From positions 1 to 18,736 of the forward strand of contig CAYJIS010000039.1 in assembly GCA_964370315.1 (NCBI GenBank): a stretch of 18,736 bases of DNA, written 5' to 3'. The notes under the pieces were generated by a model. That model saw only the letters and a program-made list of their open reading frames with translations, made no database searches and was not told the origin of the DNA. This document shows positions 1 to 7,313 of the stretch, in pieces. Positions within the stretch are counted from its first letter, which is position 1; each line of letters begins with the position of its first letter. Position numbers and translations under genes: made by a program. The stretch comes from CAYJFX01 sp964370315 (GTDB taxonomy: Bacteria; Spirochaetota; Spirochaetia; Treponematales; Treponemataceae).

Positions 1-16
1 TGTGCCGTTTTGCACA
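1..16. repeat. Short inverted repeat at window edge
   Basis: TGTGC (1-5) and GCACA (12-16) are perfect inverted copies around a 6-base spacer. It lies upstream of the lipoprotein gene and could be the tail of a terminator from a gene to the left or an operator. The sequence to the left is not available, so the role is open. Confidence 0.25.
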
Positions 17-39
17 TATACAAAATAAATTCACTTCGT

Positions 40-45
40 TATAAT
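40..45 (+). promoter_or_regulatory. Putative -10 box of the lipoprotein gene
   Basis: A perfect TATAAT lies 31 bases before the ATG at 77. No good -35 box is present at the normal distance: TTGCAC at 10-15 is 24 bases away. A start of transcription near 52 would leave a leader of about 25 bases containing the AGGAG ribosome site at 66-70. Confidence 0.35.
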
Positions 46-76
46 AGTTATCAAATTAAAAGAAAAGGAGAAAAAA

Positions 77-1249
77 ATGAAAAAAGTATTTTTATTAGTT
101 AGCCTAGCCTTAGTGCTTGGCTTAGTAATTGGCTGTCCACAACCTAATGACAGCGGAAGCGGCGGCAGTAGTAGTGGAAACGGTGGTGGTGGTGAAAACG
201 TACAAGAGTACACGCTAACACAAATAGACCTTGCCATTTCTGGAAGCAGGCAAAGTACTCACGCGGTAGGAGAAAGGGTAGCTATTACGTCGGTTGGGCG
301 GGCAGGCTATGAGTTTACGCATTGGACAACTAGAAATGGTGGTAGTTTTGAAGATGCAAATGCACCCGTTACTACCTTTACTATGCCTGCAAACGACGTA
401 ACCATAGAAGCACATTTTTCGCTCATTCCTGCAACCATCGTAGTAAATAACGTAGAAATAACCGAAGCAAATAAAGATAATGTACTTGGTAATAACACAG
501 TGAGCTTTGACTCTGAGACACAAACACTTACCTTAGATGGTGCAAAGTTAACAACGCCATCTACTAGCAATGATGCTCTTATTGATATAGTAACGGCAAA
601 TACCGTAACCATAAACCTTGTGGGAGAAAACACCATGTCAGGTGGTGATGGTATTTATGTAGGAGGAACCGGTGGACATCTTACCATTACCGGAAGCGGA
701 AGTCTTACCTTTGATGGACAAAATAATCCTAGTTATGCAGGTATTTACTTAGCCACTAATGGTGTAGGGAATTTTAGTATGGATAGTGGTACCCTTACCA
801 TAAATAATGCGAGTTCTTGGAACGGTGTATTTGTAAATGAAATGACCTTATCAAATAATGCAGTACTTGAAGTAACGGGCAATACTAGTAGCGATCTTAT
901 ACTTGCAAACAGACTTGCAATGTCTGATTCGGCAGTTCTTAGGGCGACAGGTACGGGAAGTAGTGTAGCTTTAAGTTTATATCAATTCTTCACTATGACA
1001 GGGGGCGAAATTATTGCAAGTGCAAGTAATGGTGATGCTATTTCCTTACAATATAGTAGCCTAACTAAAGGTACAATTACTGCTACAAGTGTTTCTTCTA
1101 CCGGCTTTTCAAGAGCACCCACATTGGCAAGTGGTAGCCAATATGCGGTAATGCAAGCAGGAGAAAGCGAAAGCAATGTAACCACCAATGAAACAAATAC
1201 AACAACATTTACCAACGGTAAATACGTACACATTGAAGTAACAAATTAA
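77..1249 (+). CDS. Surface lipoprotein with InlB-type repeat and beta-rich repeat region
   Basis: A 390-residue predicted lipoprotein. The N-terminus has a charged start (MKK), a hydrophobic core and a lipobox LVIGC, so Cys20 should be lipidated after signal peptidase II cleavage. A Gly/Ser-rich linker (about residues 25-40) follows. Residues 45-115 match the Listeria-Bacteroides (InlB B) repeat pattern: YTLT start, GERVAI, GYEFTHW, and FTMPANDVTIEAHF at the end. Residues about 118-340 are made of short repeated TLT/TIT/LTI strands alternating with Gly/Asn turns. This resembles the Cthe_2159-type carbohydrate-binding beta-helix proteins, but that assignment is an inference. AGGAG at 66-70 is 6 bases before the ATG, which supports this start. 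It is monocistronic as far as visible. The ligand is unknown; a role at the cell surface, in adhesion or glycan binding, is likely. Confidence 0.8.
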   Translation: MKKVFLLVSLALVLGLVIGCPQPNDSGSGGSSSGNGGGGENVQEYTLTQIDLAISGSRQSTHAVGERVAITSVGRAGYEFTHWTTRNGGSFEDANAPVTTFTMPANDVTIEAHFSLIPATIVVNNVEITEANKDNVLGNNTVSFDSETQTLTLDGAKLTTPSTSNDALIDIVTANTVTINLVGENTMSGGDGIYVGGTGGHLTITGSGSLTFDGQNNPSYAGIYLATNGVGNFSMDSGTLTINNASSWNGVFVNEMTLSNNAVLEVTGNTSSDLILANRLAMSDSAVLRATGTGSSVALSLYQFFTMTGGEIIASASNGDAISLQYSSLTKGTITATSVSSTGFSRAPTLASGSQYAVMQAGESESNVTTNETNTTTFTNGKYVHIEVTN

Positions 1250-1262
1250 AACCAGTTTCCAT

Positions 1263-1288
1263 AGTGTCCGCCTGACTCGTCGGACACT
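1263..1288. repeat. Hairpin-forming inverted repeat (AGTGTCCG/CGGACACT)
   Basis: AGTGTCCG (1263-1270) and CGGACACT (1281-1288) form a perfect 8-bp stem with a 10-base loop just after the lipoprotein stop codon. No T-run follows, so it is not a standard terminator. It is the first of several palindromes packed into 1263-1405 and is probably part of the same dispersed repeat element. It is more GC-rich than its surroundings. Confidence 0.55.
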
Positions 1289-1300
1289 GCGGCTTTCCTC

Positions 1301-1334
1301 AACGATTCGGACATGGCAAGCCATGTCCCTCGTT
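1301..1334. repeat. Hairpin with GGACATGG/CCATGTCC stem and outer AACGA/TCGTT arm
   Basis: GGACATGG (1309-1316), loop CAAG, and CCATGTCC (1321-1328) form a perfect 8-bp stem with a tetraloop. AACGA (1301-1305) and TCGTT (1330-1334) extend it through a small internal loop. There is no T-tract. It reads as a structured part of an intergenic palindromic repeat rather than a terminator. Confidence 0.55.
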
Positions 1335-1369
1335 TCTCAAGGTAAAAATCTGCGCAATTCTTGCAGCTA

Positions 1370-1405
1370 AGATCCTTCGACTTTGCTCAGGATGACACGG
1401 GTGTC
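1370..1405. repeat. Dispersed intergenic repeat (AGGATCCTTCGACTTTGCTCAGGAT type)
   Basis: The stretch contains ATCCT (1372-1376) facing AGGAT (1389-1393) around TCGACTTTGCTC, followed by GACAC-GG-GTGTC (1394-1405). The core is the CCTGAGCAAAGTCGAAGGA motif, familiar as a dispersed intergenic repeat in many bacterial genomes. When wrongly translated on the minus strand it gives the typical spurious peptide HPEQSRRI. The element stops within a few bases of where the nuclease remnant begins. Confidence 0.6.
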
Positions 1406-1410
1406 GCTTA

Positions 1411-1653
1411 AGCAATGACGTAAACGAGGACTTGCTTTTAAGTTTTATAAACTCCGTAATGCGCAATAAAAACCTAAAAGAGTTTGCGCGCGTTAGTGTA
1501 AAGAACACATTCAGCTTAAAGGAGCACTATAGCGAAAGCGAAATAATACTGGACGTAAAAGCCGTCACGGATTCGGGTGAAATAGTTATTGTCGAGGTTC
1601 AAGTAAAGGGGAACGAAACCTTTTTTGCACTGGTATTTGTATCAAAAAAATGA
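1411..1653 (+). pseudogene. Remnant of an Rpn-family (PD-(D/E)XK) nuclease gene
   Basis: An open frame without a start ATG reads SNDVNEDLLLSFINSVM from 1411. The usual family beginning (…DxxFKxxFG) is missing, and the frame is closed by TGA at 1393 inside the repeat element. The next part, …EIILDVKAVTDSGEIVIVEVQ, is the core of the Rpn recombination-promoting nuclease family, with the catalytic Asp in ILDVKA and the ExQ pair. Just after this the frame ends early at 1653. A one-base shift at the six-T run (1621-1626) would continue as TFLHWYLYQKNEKGCSIVTL to a stop at 1687, which resembles the family's (L/Y)YxxxLY…GxxYxxL section. The gene is therefore broken at the 5' end by the repeat element, probably frameshifted, and missing its C-terminal half. 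It is unlikely to make an active nuclease. A short product from the TTG at 1432 is possible but has no good ribosome site. Confidence 0.65.
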
Positions 1654-1676
1654 AAAAGGGTGTTCTATAGTAACAC

Positions 1677-1705
1677 TTGAAAAATAGTGCAATTAATAGT
1701 AAAAT
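1677..1705 (+). promoter_or_regulatory. murE operon promoter, close to the start codon
   Basis: TTGAAA (1677-1682) and TAAAAT (1700-1705) are separated by 17 bases. The predicted first transcribed base falls at about 1711-1713, on or next to the murE ATG at 1711. No purine-rich ribosome site precedes that ATG. Together these suggest a leaderless message. The -35 box lies inside the tail of the nuclease remnant. Confidence 0.55.
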
Positions 1706-1710
1706 AAATC

Positions 1711-3297
1711 ATGACAAAAAAATTATCTCAAATCTTGCCGAAAGGGCTTTCTTTTGATGGCTCTGATGTTTTAATATCCTCATTAGTATTTGATTCTCGC
1801 GATGTAAAAAAAGATGCGCTGTTTTTTGCTCTTCCTGGGGTGCATGTACATGGGAATGATTATGTAGTAAAGGCAATTGAAAATAATGCAAGTGCCGTTG
1901 TGTATGAAGGTGACTTGCCAAAAGAGACAATCGATTATGCAAAGGAAAAAGCTGTTTCACTTATACCTGTGCCAGATGCAAGGGCCAGTATGTCTCCCAT
2001 TGCTGCAAGCTTTTATGATTACCCTTCTAAAAAACTCATTACTTTTGGCGTAACGGGAACAGAAGGAAAAAGCACCACAATCTTTTTAATATGGCAGTTT
2101 TTGCAACTATTAGGAAAAAAAGCAGGTTTTATTTCAACGGTGCAATATTCACTTGGTGATGAAGCTATTAATAATCCTGAACATCAAACAACGCCAGAAG
2201 CTCCAATAATCCAAGAAAAACTGCATCAAATGCTCGAAAACGGATGTGAGTATGCGGTAATTGAGTCGTCTTCTCATGGACTCTCCTTTAAGACAAGTCG
2301 GTTAGCTGATATTTTATTTGATGGTGTTGCAATGATGAATGTAACTCACGAGCACTTAGAATTTCATGGGACATACGAACAATACAAAAGCGACAAAGCA
2401 AATCTTTTTAGAAATCTCACTTTACATAATCATAAAAAAGTAATCAGTGGGAAAGAAGTTGTTGTTCCAACGATGGGTGCTGTAAATCTTGCAGACCCTG
2501 CAGCGTCTTATTTTGCAGAATGTGCTAAGGGTCACGAGGTAGCAGGCTTTACATCGAGTACTATTAACACAGATAATGACAAGGATGCTTTTGCTGGGAT
2601 ATATACAATAGAGAATATAGTAGGTAATGAAAAAGGTGTTACATTCGATGTTTGCACTGATGGCAAAAAGATGGAAACAAGGATAAATCTTCCAGGAACC
2701 TTTAATGCCGATAACACTCTTGCCGCAATGCTTTTAGTTGCAAAACTTACCGAACAACCAATAGAAAATCTGATAGAACTTGCACCGCAATTAGTTCCAG
2801 TACGGGGCAGGATGACTGCGGTCGAAAAAGGGCAAGATTTTGAAGTATTAGTAGACTATGCACATACGCCGTCTTCTTTTACCACCATTTTTCCACCGCT
2901 TCGTAATAGAGTTAAGGGAAAGATAATTAGTATTTTTGGCTCAGGCGGTGAGCGTGATACAAAAAAACGTCCCATTCAAGGTGAAATTGCCGCTAAATAT
3001 AGCGATATTGTTATTCTTAGTGATGAAGATCCAAGAGGTGAAGAGCCTATGACACTTTTAGAAGATATTGCAGTGGGATGTAAAAATCTTAAAAGGGAAG
3101 AACAACTCTTTTTAATTCCCGATAGAAAGGCCGCCATTAGAAAAGCATTTGCGATGGCTCAAAAGGGAGACCTCGTGCTACTTTTAGGAAAGGCACACGA
3201 AAACTCAATTATTTATAAAGACTATGTAATGGACTATGATGAAATAGGAGAAGCAGAAAAAGCGCTACACGAAATGGGCTTTGGGGGACAGAAATGA
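1711..3297 (+). CDS. murE: UDP-MurNAc-tripeptide synthetase (MurE)
   Basis: Cytoplasmic Mur ligase that adds the third amino acid to UDP-MurNAc-L-Ala-D-Glu using ATP. At 528 residues it is slightly longer than usual. Visible motifs: the N-terminal uridine-binding domain with the DSRDV…LFFALPG block (28-43); P-loop GVTGTEGKSTT (113-123); TTPEA (160-164); a probable carbamylated lysine K229 in SDKANLF; NADN near 332-335; VDYAHTP (381-387); GSGGERDTKKRP (410-421); and the specificity loop SDEDPRGEEP (437-446). The mDAP enzymes carry Asp-Asn-Pro-Arg here. Asp in place of Asn with the Arg kept suggests a different third residue, and ornithine is the established spirochaetal one; this last step is inference. 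The family-typical N-terminus supports ATG 1711 although no ribosome site is visible. It overlaps ddl by ATGA. Confidence 0.93.
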   Translation: MTKKLSQILPKGLSFDGSDVLISSLVFDSRDVKKDALFFALPGVHVHGNDYVVKAIENNASAVVYEGDLPKETIDYAKEKAVSLIPVPDARASMSPIAASFYDYPSKKLITFGVTGTEGKSTTIFLIWQFLQLLGKKAGFISTVQYSLGDEAINNPEHQTTPEAPIIQEKLHQMLENGCEYAVIESSSHGLSFKTSRLADILFDGVAMMNVTHEHLEFHGTYEQYKSDKANLFRNLTLHNHKKVISGKEVVVPTMGAVNLADPAASYFAECAKGHEVAGFTSSTINTDNDKDAFAGIYTIENIVGNEKGVTFDVCTDGKKMETRINLPGTFNADNTLAAMLLVAKLTEQPIENLIELAPQLVPVRGRMTAVEKGQDFEVLVDYAHTPSSFTTIFPPLRNRVKGKIISIFGSGGERDTKKRPIQGEIAAKYSDIVILSDEDPRGEEPMTLLEDIAVGCKNLKREEQLFLIPDRKAAIRKAFAMAQKGDLVLLLGKAHENSIIYKDYVMDYDEIGEAEKALHEMGFGGQK

Positions 3298-4433
3298 TTA
3301 TAGCAGTATTATATGGAGGCAAGAGCGGAGAACACGAAGTTTCTCTAGTGTCTGCTTCTTCGGTAGTTAGAAATATTGATACACAAAAACATACCATTAT
3401 TTTAATTGGTATTACAAAAAAAGGTCTTTGGTACATACAAGAAAAATCAGAACTTGACAGAATAATGAAAGATGAAAACTCTCGTCTAACAATTGTAGAA
3501 AATGATTTGAATCTAATTTCTATAATGCCAGGTGGCGGAAGTAAAAAGGCCTTGTTTTGCAAGGATACCTCGATTGAAGTAGATGTTGTTCTTCCTATTT
3601 TGCATGGCACCTACGGTGAAGATGGCCTTTTACAAGGACTTTTAGAAATGGCCGATCTGCCTTATTGTGGATGTGGCGTTATGGCAAGTTCTGTTGCTAT
3701 GGATAAAGAAAAGGCAAAGCAAGTGTGGTCGCAAGTAGGGCTGCCTGTTGTTCCTTATGTGTGTATACGCTCGTCACAAAAAATAGACTCAGAATTACAT
3801 ACTATTTTTAATAAGGCAGTAAAAGACTGGGGATTCCCACTTTTTATAAAGCCCTGTTGTGCGGGTAGTTCTGTTGGCACTGCAAAGGCAACAACATTAG
3901 AAGAATTAAAAATGGCAGTAGAAACTGCTTTTTTATGGGATGAAAAAATTCTCATTGAGCCTTTTATACCTGCACGAGAAGTTGAGTGTTCGGTTACAGG
4001 AAATACAGCGGAATTACATATGATAAATGGAAAGGAAAATATTCGCAGTGTAAGAGGTTATGAGCTAGGAGAAATTGCTCCAACGCATGAGTTTTATGAT
4101 TATGAAGCTAAGTATACTGACCCCAATGGGGCAGCATTAATAATACCTGCAAAACTAGACAAAGAACAAGAGAAACAGATAAAAGAATTAGCGATAAGAG
4201 CGTATAAGTCTTTAGATTGCTCAGGTCTTTCGAGGGTTGATTTTTTCATCGATAAAGAAAAAGGCGATATTTTTATTAATGAACTAAATACTTTGCCAGG
4301 ATTCACATCGATAAGCATGTTTCCAAAAATGTGTGAAGCAGGTGGGTTAGCATACAAAGATGTTATTGAGCTACTGTTAGATCAGGGTATTCAGCGTTTT
4401 AAAAGTCGTCAGTCACTAACAACAAGTATTTAA
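3294..4433 (+). CDS. ddl: D-alanine--D-alanine ligase
   Basis: ATP-grasp enzyme making D-Ala-D-Ala for the muropeptide stem; 379 residues, normal for the family. Motifs seen: GGKSGEHEVSLVSA (8-21) with the catalytic Glu15; LHGTYGEDG (103-111); FIKPCCAGSSVGTAKA (184-199) with the Ser of the SSVG element; EPFIPAREVECSV (222-234); the omega-loop EFYDYEAKY (266-274), whose tyrosine fits D-Ala rather than D-lactate (VanA-like) specificity; and SRVDFF…FINELNTLPGFT (313-338) with the metal ligands. The ATG at 3294 overlaps the murE TGA, and GGGGGA lies about 5 bases upstream inside murE, so translation is probably coupled. All catalytic residues appear intact. Confidence 0.95.
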   Translation: MIIAVLYGGKSGEHEVSLVSASSVVRNIDTQKHTIILIGITKKGLWYIQEKSELDRIMKDENSRLTIVENDLNLISIMPGGGSKKALFCKDTSIEVDVVLPILHGTYGEDGLLQGLLEMADLPYCGCGVMASSVAMDKEKAKQVWSQVGLPVVPYVCIRSSQKIDSELHTIFNKAVKDWGFPLFIKPCCAGSSVGTAKATTLEELKMAVETAFLWDEKILIEPFIPAREVECSVTGNTAELHMINGKENIRSVRGYELGEIAPTHEFYDYEAKYTDPNGAALIIPAKLDKEQEKQIKELAIRAYKSLDCSGLSRVDFFIDKEKGDIFINELNTLPGFTSISMFPKMCEAGGLAYKDVIELLLDQGIQRFKSRQSLTTSI

Positions 4434-4472
4434 AATACAATTTATAAAACAAAAAGATAAGTGAGGGATTTC

Positions 4473-5933
4473 ATGAACACTACAATAAAACAAACTGCTC
4501 CTCATAACTACGGTGAAAAAAGACTGTTTACGTCTCTAAAAGATATCCAGGGAAAAAACATTACGGTGATGGGGCTGGGACTTCATGGAGGAGGAGAGGC
4601 AACGGTACGCTTTTTTCTCAAGCATGGTGCCTTTGTTACCGTTACTGACATGAAAACAGAAGAAGAGCTTCAAAGTTCTGTTAATTCTCTTTTACTTGAT
4701 GAATCTGTAGAAAAAAGTAGACTAACGTTTACACTTGGCAAGCACGATATTAAAGACTTTAAAAATGCCGATTGTGTTATAAAAAATCCTATTGTAAAGT
4801 ATGATGGGAATGAATTCTTGGCTTGTGCAAAGCATATTGAAAGCGATATTTCAATTTTTTTACAATTTACAAAGTCTAAAATTATTGCAGTAACAGGAAG
4901 TAAAGGGAAATCTTCTACAGTGAGTGCCATAAGTTATGGATTGAACGAAGCAGGTATTAAAACATTGCTTGGTGGGAATATTACTGTGAGTCCACTTACA
5001 TTTATTGATGAAACACTTGGCGATAAGGCACCAGTAGTGGTTTTAGAATTATCGAGTTGGCAATTGGCAGACTTACGTGGTCGAAAATTGCTTAAGCCGA
5101 TTATTTCAATAATAACAAAAATTGTCCCCGACCATCAAAATTGGTATGGGGCGATGGAACCCTATGTTGCTGATAAAAAACTTATTTTTGCCGACCAAGA
5201 TGAAAAAGATGTTTTTTTATGTTCTTGTGATGAAGACGGCTGGGGGGATATATTTGCAAAGGAAGCTAAGGCAAATGTTGTGCGCTATCCTGATGATATC
5301 CCTGAATCTCTTTTGTATGGAGAAGACGAAAATGAAGACTGGCTTGAAAACTTAAAAGTTCCTGGGGATCATAATAAAGAAAATATATTGAATGCGGCTT
5401 GTGTTATGAGTTTGATAGGGATACAAGATGATGATATAATCGATATTCTAAAAAAGTACTCTGGAATTGGGCATAGGTTAGAGTATTTTCATACTTGGAA
5501 AAAGGGTAGATGCGAATATCAGTTTTATAATGATTCTGCTGCAACGGTGCCTGAGTCTGTGGTGGCAGCCATTGATTCATTTCCAAATGGATTACACCTT
5601 ATAACAGGTGGTACTGATAAAGAACTCGATTTTCTACCATTGGTAAATAGATTTAAAGAAGTAAAAGGTTATAGTTTGAAATCGCTATTTTTGCTTGCAG
5701 GAACTGGAACCGATAAATTGCTAAGTCTTTTAAAAGAAAAAAATGTAGACATTAATTATAAGGGACCCTATAATAGTGTTTCTGAATTATTAGTAGATTT
5801 TAAAGTTTTTCTAGAAAAACAAGAAACTGGTTTTCCTGTAATTTTTTCGCCAGGGGCAACCTCTTTTGGGATGTTTAAAAATGAATTTGACCGAGGCGAT
5901 ACTTTTAAATCTTGTGTAAAAAAAGACTTTTAG
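4473..5933 (+). CDS. murD: UDP-N-acetylmuramoyl-alanine--glutamate ligase (MurD)
   Basis: Cytoplasmic Mur ligase adding glutamate to UDP-MurNAc-L-Ala. I start it at ATG 4473 because GAGGG (4463-4467) sits 5 bases upstream; a GTG at 4461 is in frame but overlaps that ribosome site. The product is 486 residues. Counting from 4473: Rossmann-like N-terminus VMGLGLHGGGEA (about 32-43); P-loop VTGSKGKSST (140-149); ELSSWQLADL (192-201); PDHQNWYG with K235 as the likely carbamylated lysine in ADKKLIF; NKENILNAA (301-309); GIGHRLEYF (331-339); YNDSAATVPE (352-361); TGGTDKELDF (378-387); and SPGATSFGMFKNEFDRG (459-475). Canonical MurD has NDSKATN where this has NDSAATV, so the conserved lysine is missing. 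It follows ddl after 39 bases in the same operon and is closed by a strong terminator. Confidence 0.9.
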   Translation: MNTTIKQTAPHNYGEKRLFTSLKDIQGKNITVMGLGLHGGGEATVRFFLKHGAFVTVTDMKTEEELQSSVNSLLLDESVEKSRLTFTLGKHDIKDFKNADCVIKNPIVKYDGNEFLACAKHIESDISIFLQFTKSKIIAVTGSKGKSSTVSAISYGLNEAGIKTLLGGNITVSPLTFIDETLGDKAPVVVLELSSWQLADLRGRKLLKPIISIITKIVPDHQNWYGAMEPYVADKKLIFADQDEKDVFLCSCDEDGWGDIFAKEAKANVVRYPDDIPESLLYGEDENEDWLENLKVPGDHNKENILNAACVMSLIGIQDDDIIDILKKYSGIGHRLEYFHTWKKGRCEYQFYNDSAATVPESVVAAIDSFPNGLHLITGGTDKELDFLPLVNRFKEVKGYSLKSLFLLAGTGTDKLLSLLKEKNVDINYKGPYNSVSELLVDFKVFLEKQETGFPVIFSPGATSFGMFKNEFDRGDTFKSCVKKDF

Positions 5934-5944
5934 CATAAAACAAT

Positions 5945-5972
5945 AAAAACTGTCCAAATGGACAGTTTTTTT
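5945..5972. terminator. Bidirectional rho-independent terminator
   Basis: AAAAACTGTCC (5945-5955), loop AAAT, and GGACAGTTTTT (5960-5970) form an 11-bp perfect stem with T-runs on both strands. It lies between the convergent murD and alcohol dehydrogenase genes and can end both. Confidence 0.9.
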
Positions 5973-5983
5973 ATGAGCGTATT

Positions 5984-7204
5984 TTAGGAGTTATTCCCAG
6001 TTCGAATTTTGTCAATTATGAGTTCCATTTCAGGTTTGAAAATAATCCTTGGAACGGGGTATTCAGGATTGCCTTCTTTACATGCCATTTTTGCAAGCAT
6101 TGCAATATCTTCTTTTTTGATTTGATCAAAATGATTTTGAATGTTGAGGCTTTTATTTAGGTTTTTTACGGCTTCAACAAAGCATAAAGCTTTTTCTGTT
6201 TCACTTGTGATGTCTTTTCCTATTCCTATGTAGTCAGCTATTTCTGCAAGTTTTTCATTGGCATCTTCACCGTAGGCTACAATAACATGCGGTGTTGTTA
6301 CTCCTATTGCGAGTCCATGAGGAATCCCATATACAGCACCAAGTGTATGGCCAATTGCATGAACATAACCTACGTATGCTCTAGTAAATGCTAAGCCTGC
6401 CAAATATGCAGCTTTTTGCATGTTTGATCTTGCTTCTATATTTGCACCGTTTTTAAAAGCTAACGGAAGATTTGTAAAAATTAATTCAATAGCTTGTAGC
6501 GCTTGCTTTTCTGTTGATACTGTGCCACTTCTGCCAATGTACGCTTCTATCGCATGGGCAAGAGCATCTAGTCCTGTTTGTGCTGTTAAATGAGGTGGTA
6601 ATCCAATTGTGAGTTCGGGAGCTAAAACCGCTACATGAGGAATAATGCTTGGATCTTTTATTACATATTTTTCATGTGTTTCAGTATCAGAAATTACGGC
6701 TGCAAGTGTAGTTTCGCTACCAGTTCCTGCTGTTGTAGGAATAACAAAGAGCATTGGTATCTTTTTTAAGACACGCAAAATACCCTTAAACTCGTGAACT
6801 TGCTTACCTTTTTTTGCTACAAGCACGGCTGCGACTTTTGCACAATCGATAGGAGAACCACCCCCTATTGCAATAAATGCGGTACAATCATTAATAATAT
6901 ACATTGCTGCCGCTTCTTGCGCATTTTGAACCGTTGGGTTTTGAACTGTTTTATCGTATACATAGTAATCTAGTTCTTTTTCGGCTAAGGCATTTAAGAG
7001 TAGTTGTAATAAACCAACATCTTTTATTCCCGTATCAGTTATAACGCAGACCCTTGTTTTTTTTAAGCGAACTAACTCTTTTGCTAGCTCTGGTAATGCT
7101 TTTTCGTGAGTTATTACCCGAGGCTCTCGCCAGGGTAAAAAGAAAGAGACAAAATACACTGCCTTTTGAAATGTTCGATACAATACACTTAGTATAATAT
7201 TCAT
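5984..7204 (-). CDS. Iron-containing (group III) alcohol dehydrogenase
   Basis: A 406-residue NAD(P)-dependent Fe-type alcohol dehydrogenase, expected to interconvert an alcohol and an aldehyde in the cytoplasm. Features: nucleotide-binding GGGSPID (114-120), PTTAGTGSE (156-164), and metal ligands by family pattern D213 and H217 (GLDALAHAIEAY), H282 (YVHAIGH) and H296 (GIPHG). The N-terminus has about 25 extra, largely hydrophobic residues (MNIILSVLYRTF…FFLPW) before the usual fold begins. This could be membrane association but is not a signal peptide with a cleavage site. AGGAG at 7209-7213 supports the start. An extended -10 promoter (7269-7277) lies upstream, but read-through from the ABC importer operon is possible because no terminator is seen between them. 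The substrate cannot be told from sequence; fermentative ethanol or diol metabolism is the common role. Confidence 0.88.
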   Translation of the reverse strand: MNIILSVLYRTFQKAVYFVSFFLPWREPRVITHEKALPELAKELVRLKKTRVCVITDTGIKDVGLLQLLLNALAEKELDYYVYDKTVQNPTVQNAQEAAAMYIINDCTAFIAIGGGSPIDCAKVAAVLVAKKGKQVHEFKGILRVLKKIPMLFVIPTTAGTGSETTLAAVISDTETHEKYVIKDPSIIPHVAVLAPELTIGLPPHLTAQTGLDALAHAIEAYIGRSGTVSTEKQALQAIELIFTNLPLAFKNGANIEARSNMQKAAYLAGLAFTRAYVGYVHAIGHTLGAVYGIPHGLAIGVTTPHVIVAYGEDANEKLAEIADYIGIGKDITSETEKALCFVEAVKNLNKSLNIQNHFDQIKKEDIAMLAKMACKEGNPEYPVPRIIFKPEMELIIDKIRTGNNS

Positions 7205-7268
7205 AATTCTCCTGTAATTTTTATGTTATCTACATTTTTTGCTTAAAATGCATCTCTCTCCTGAATTT

Positions 7269-7277
7269 AGTATAGCA
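7269..7277 (-). promoter_or_regulatory. Extended -10 promoter of the alcohol dehydrogenase gene
   Basis: On the minus strand this reads TGC-TATACT, an extended -10 element; there is no clear -35. Transcription would begin near 7262, giving a leader of about 58 bases before the ATG at 7204. The leader carries a second AGGAG (7258-7262) ahead of a seven-codon open frame (7253 down to 7230). Confidence 0.4.
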
Positions 7278-7313
7278 TATTTTTAATATTTTAAGCTAGA
7301 GGTGATATTATTT

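Noticed and set aside
1250..1410. Possible CRISPR-like array because of several palindromes in a row
   Set aside because: The stem-loops differ from one another and there is no regular repeat-spacer spacing or cas gene.
1299..1508. A minus-strand frame containing CHPEQSRRILAARIAQ
   Set aside because: This is the usual spurious translation of the dispersed intergenic repeat. It has no ribosome site and runs through palindromes and the nuclease remnant.
3294..4433. Vancomycin-resistance type ligase (VanA/VanC-like)
   Set aside because: The omega-loop EFYDYEAKY has the tyrosine pattern of D-Ala-D-Ala ligases and the gene sits in a normal mur operon without vanH or vanX-like neighbours.
4461..4472. 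GTG at 4461 as murD start
   Set aside because: It is part of the GTGAGGG stretch that serves as ribosome site for the ATG at 4473, and nothing suitable lies upstream of it.
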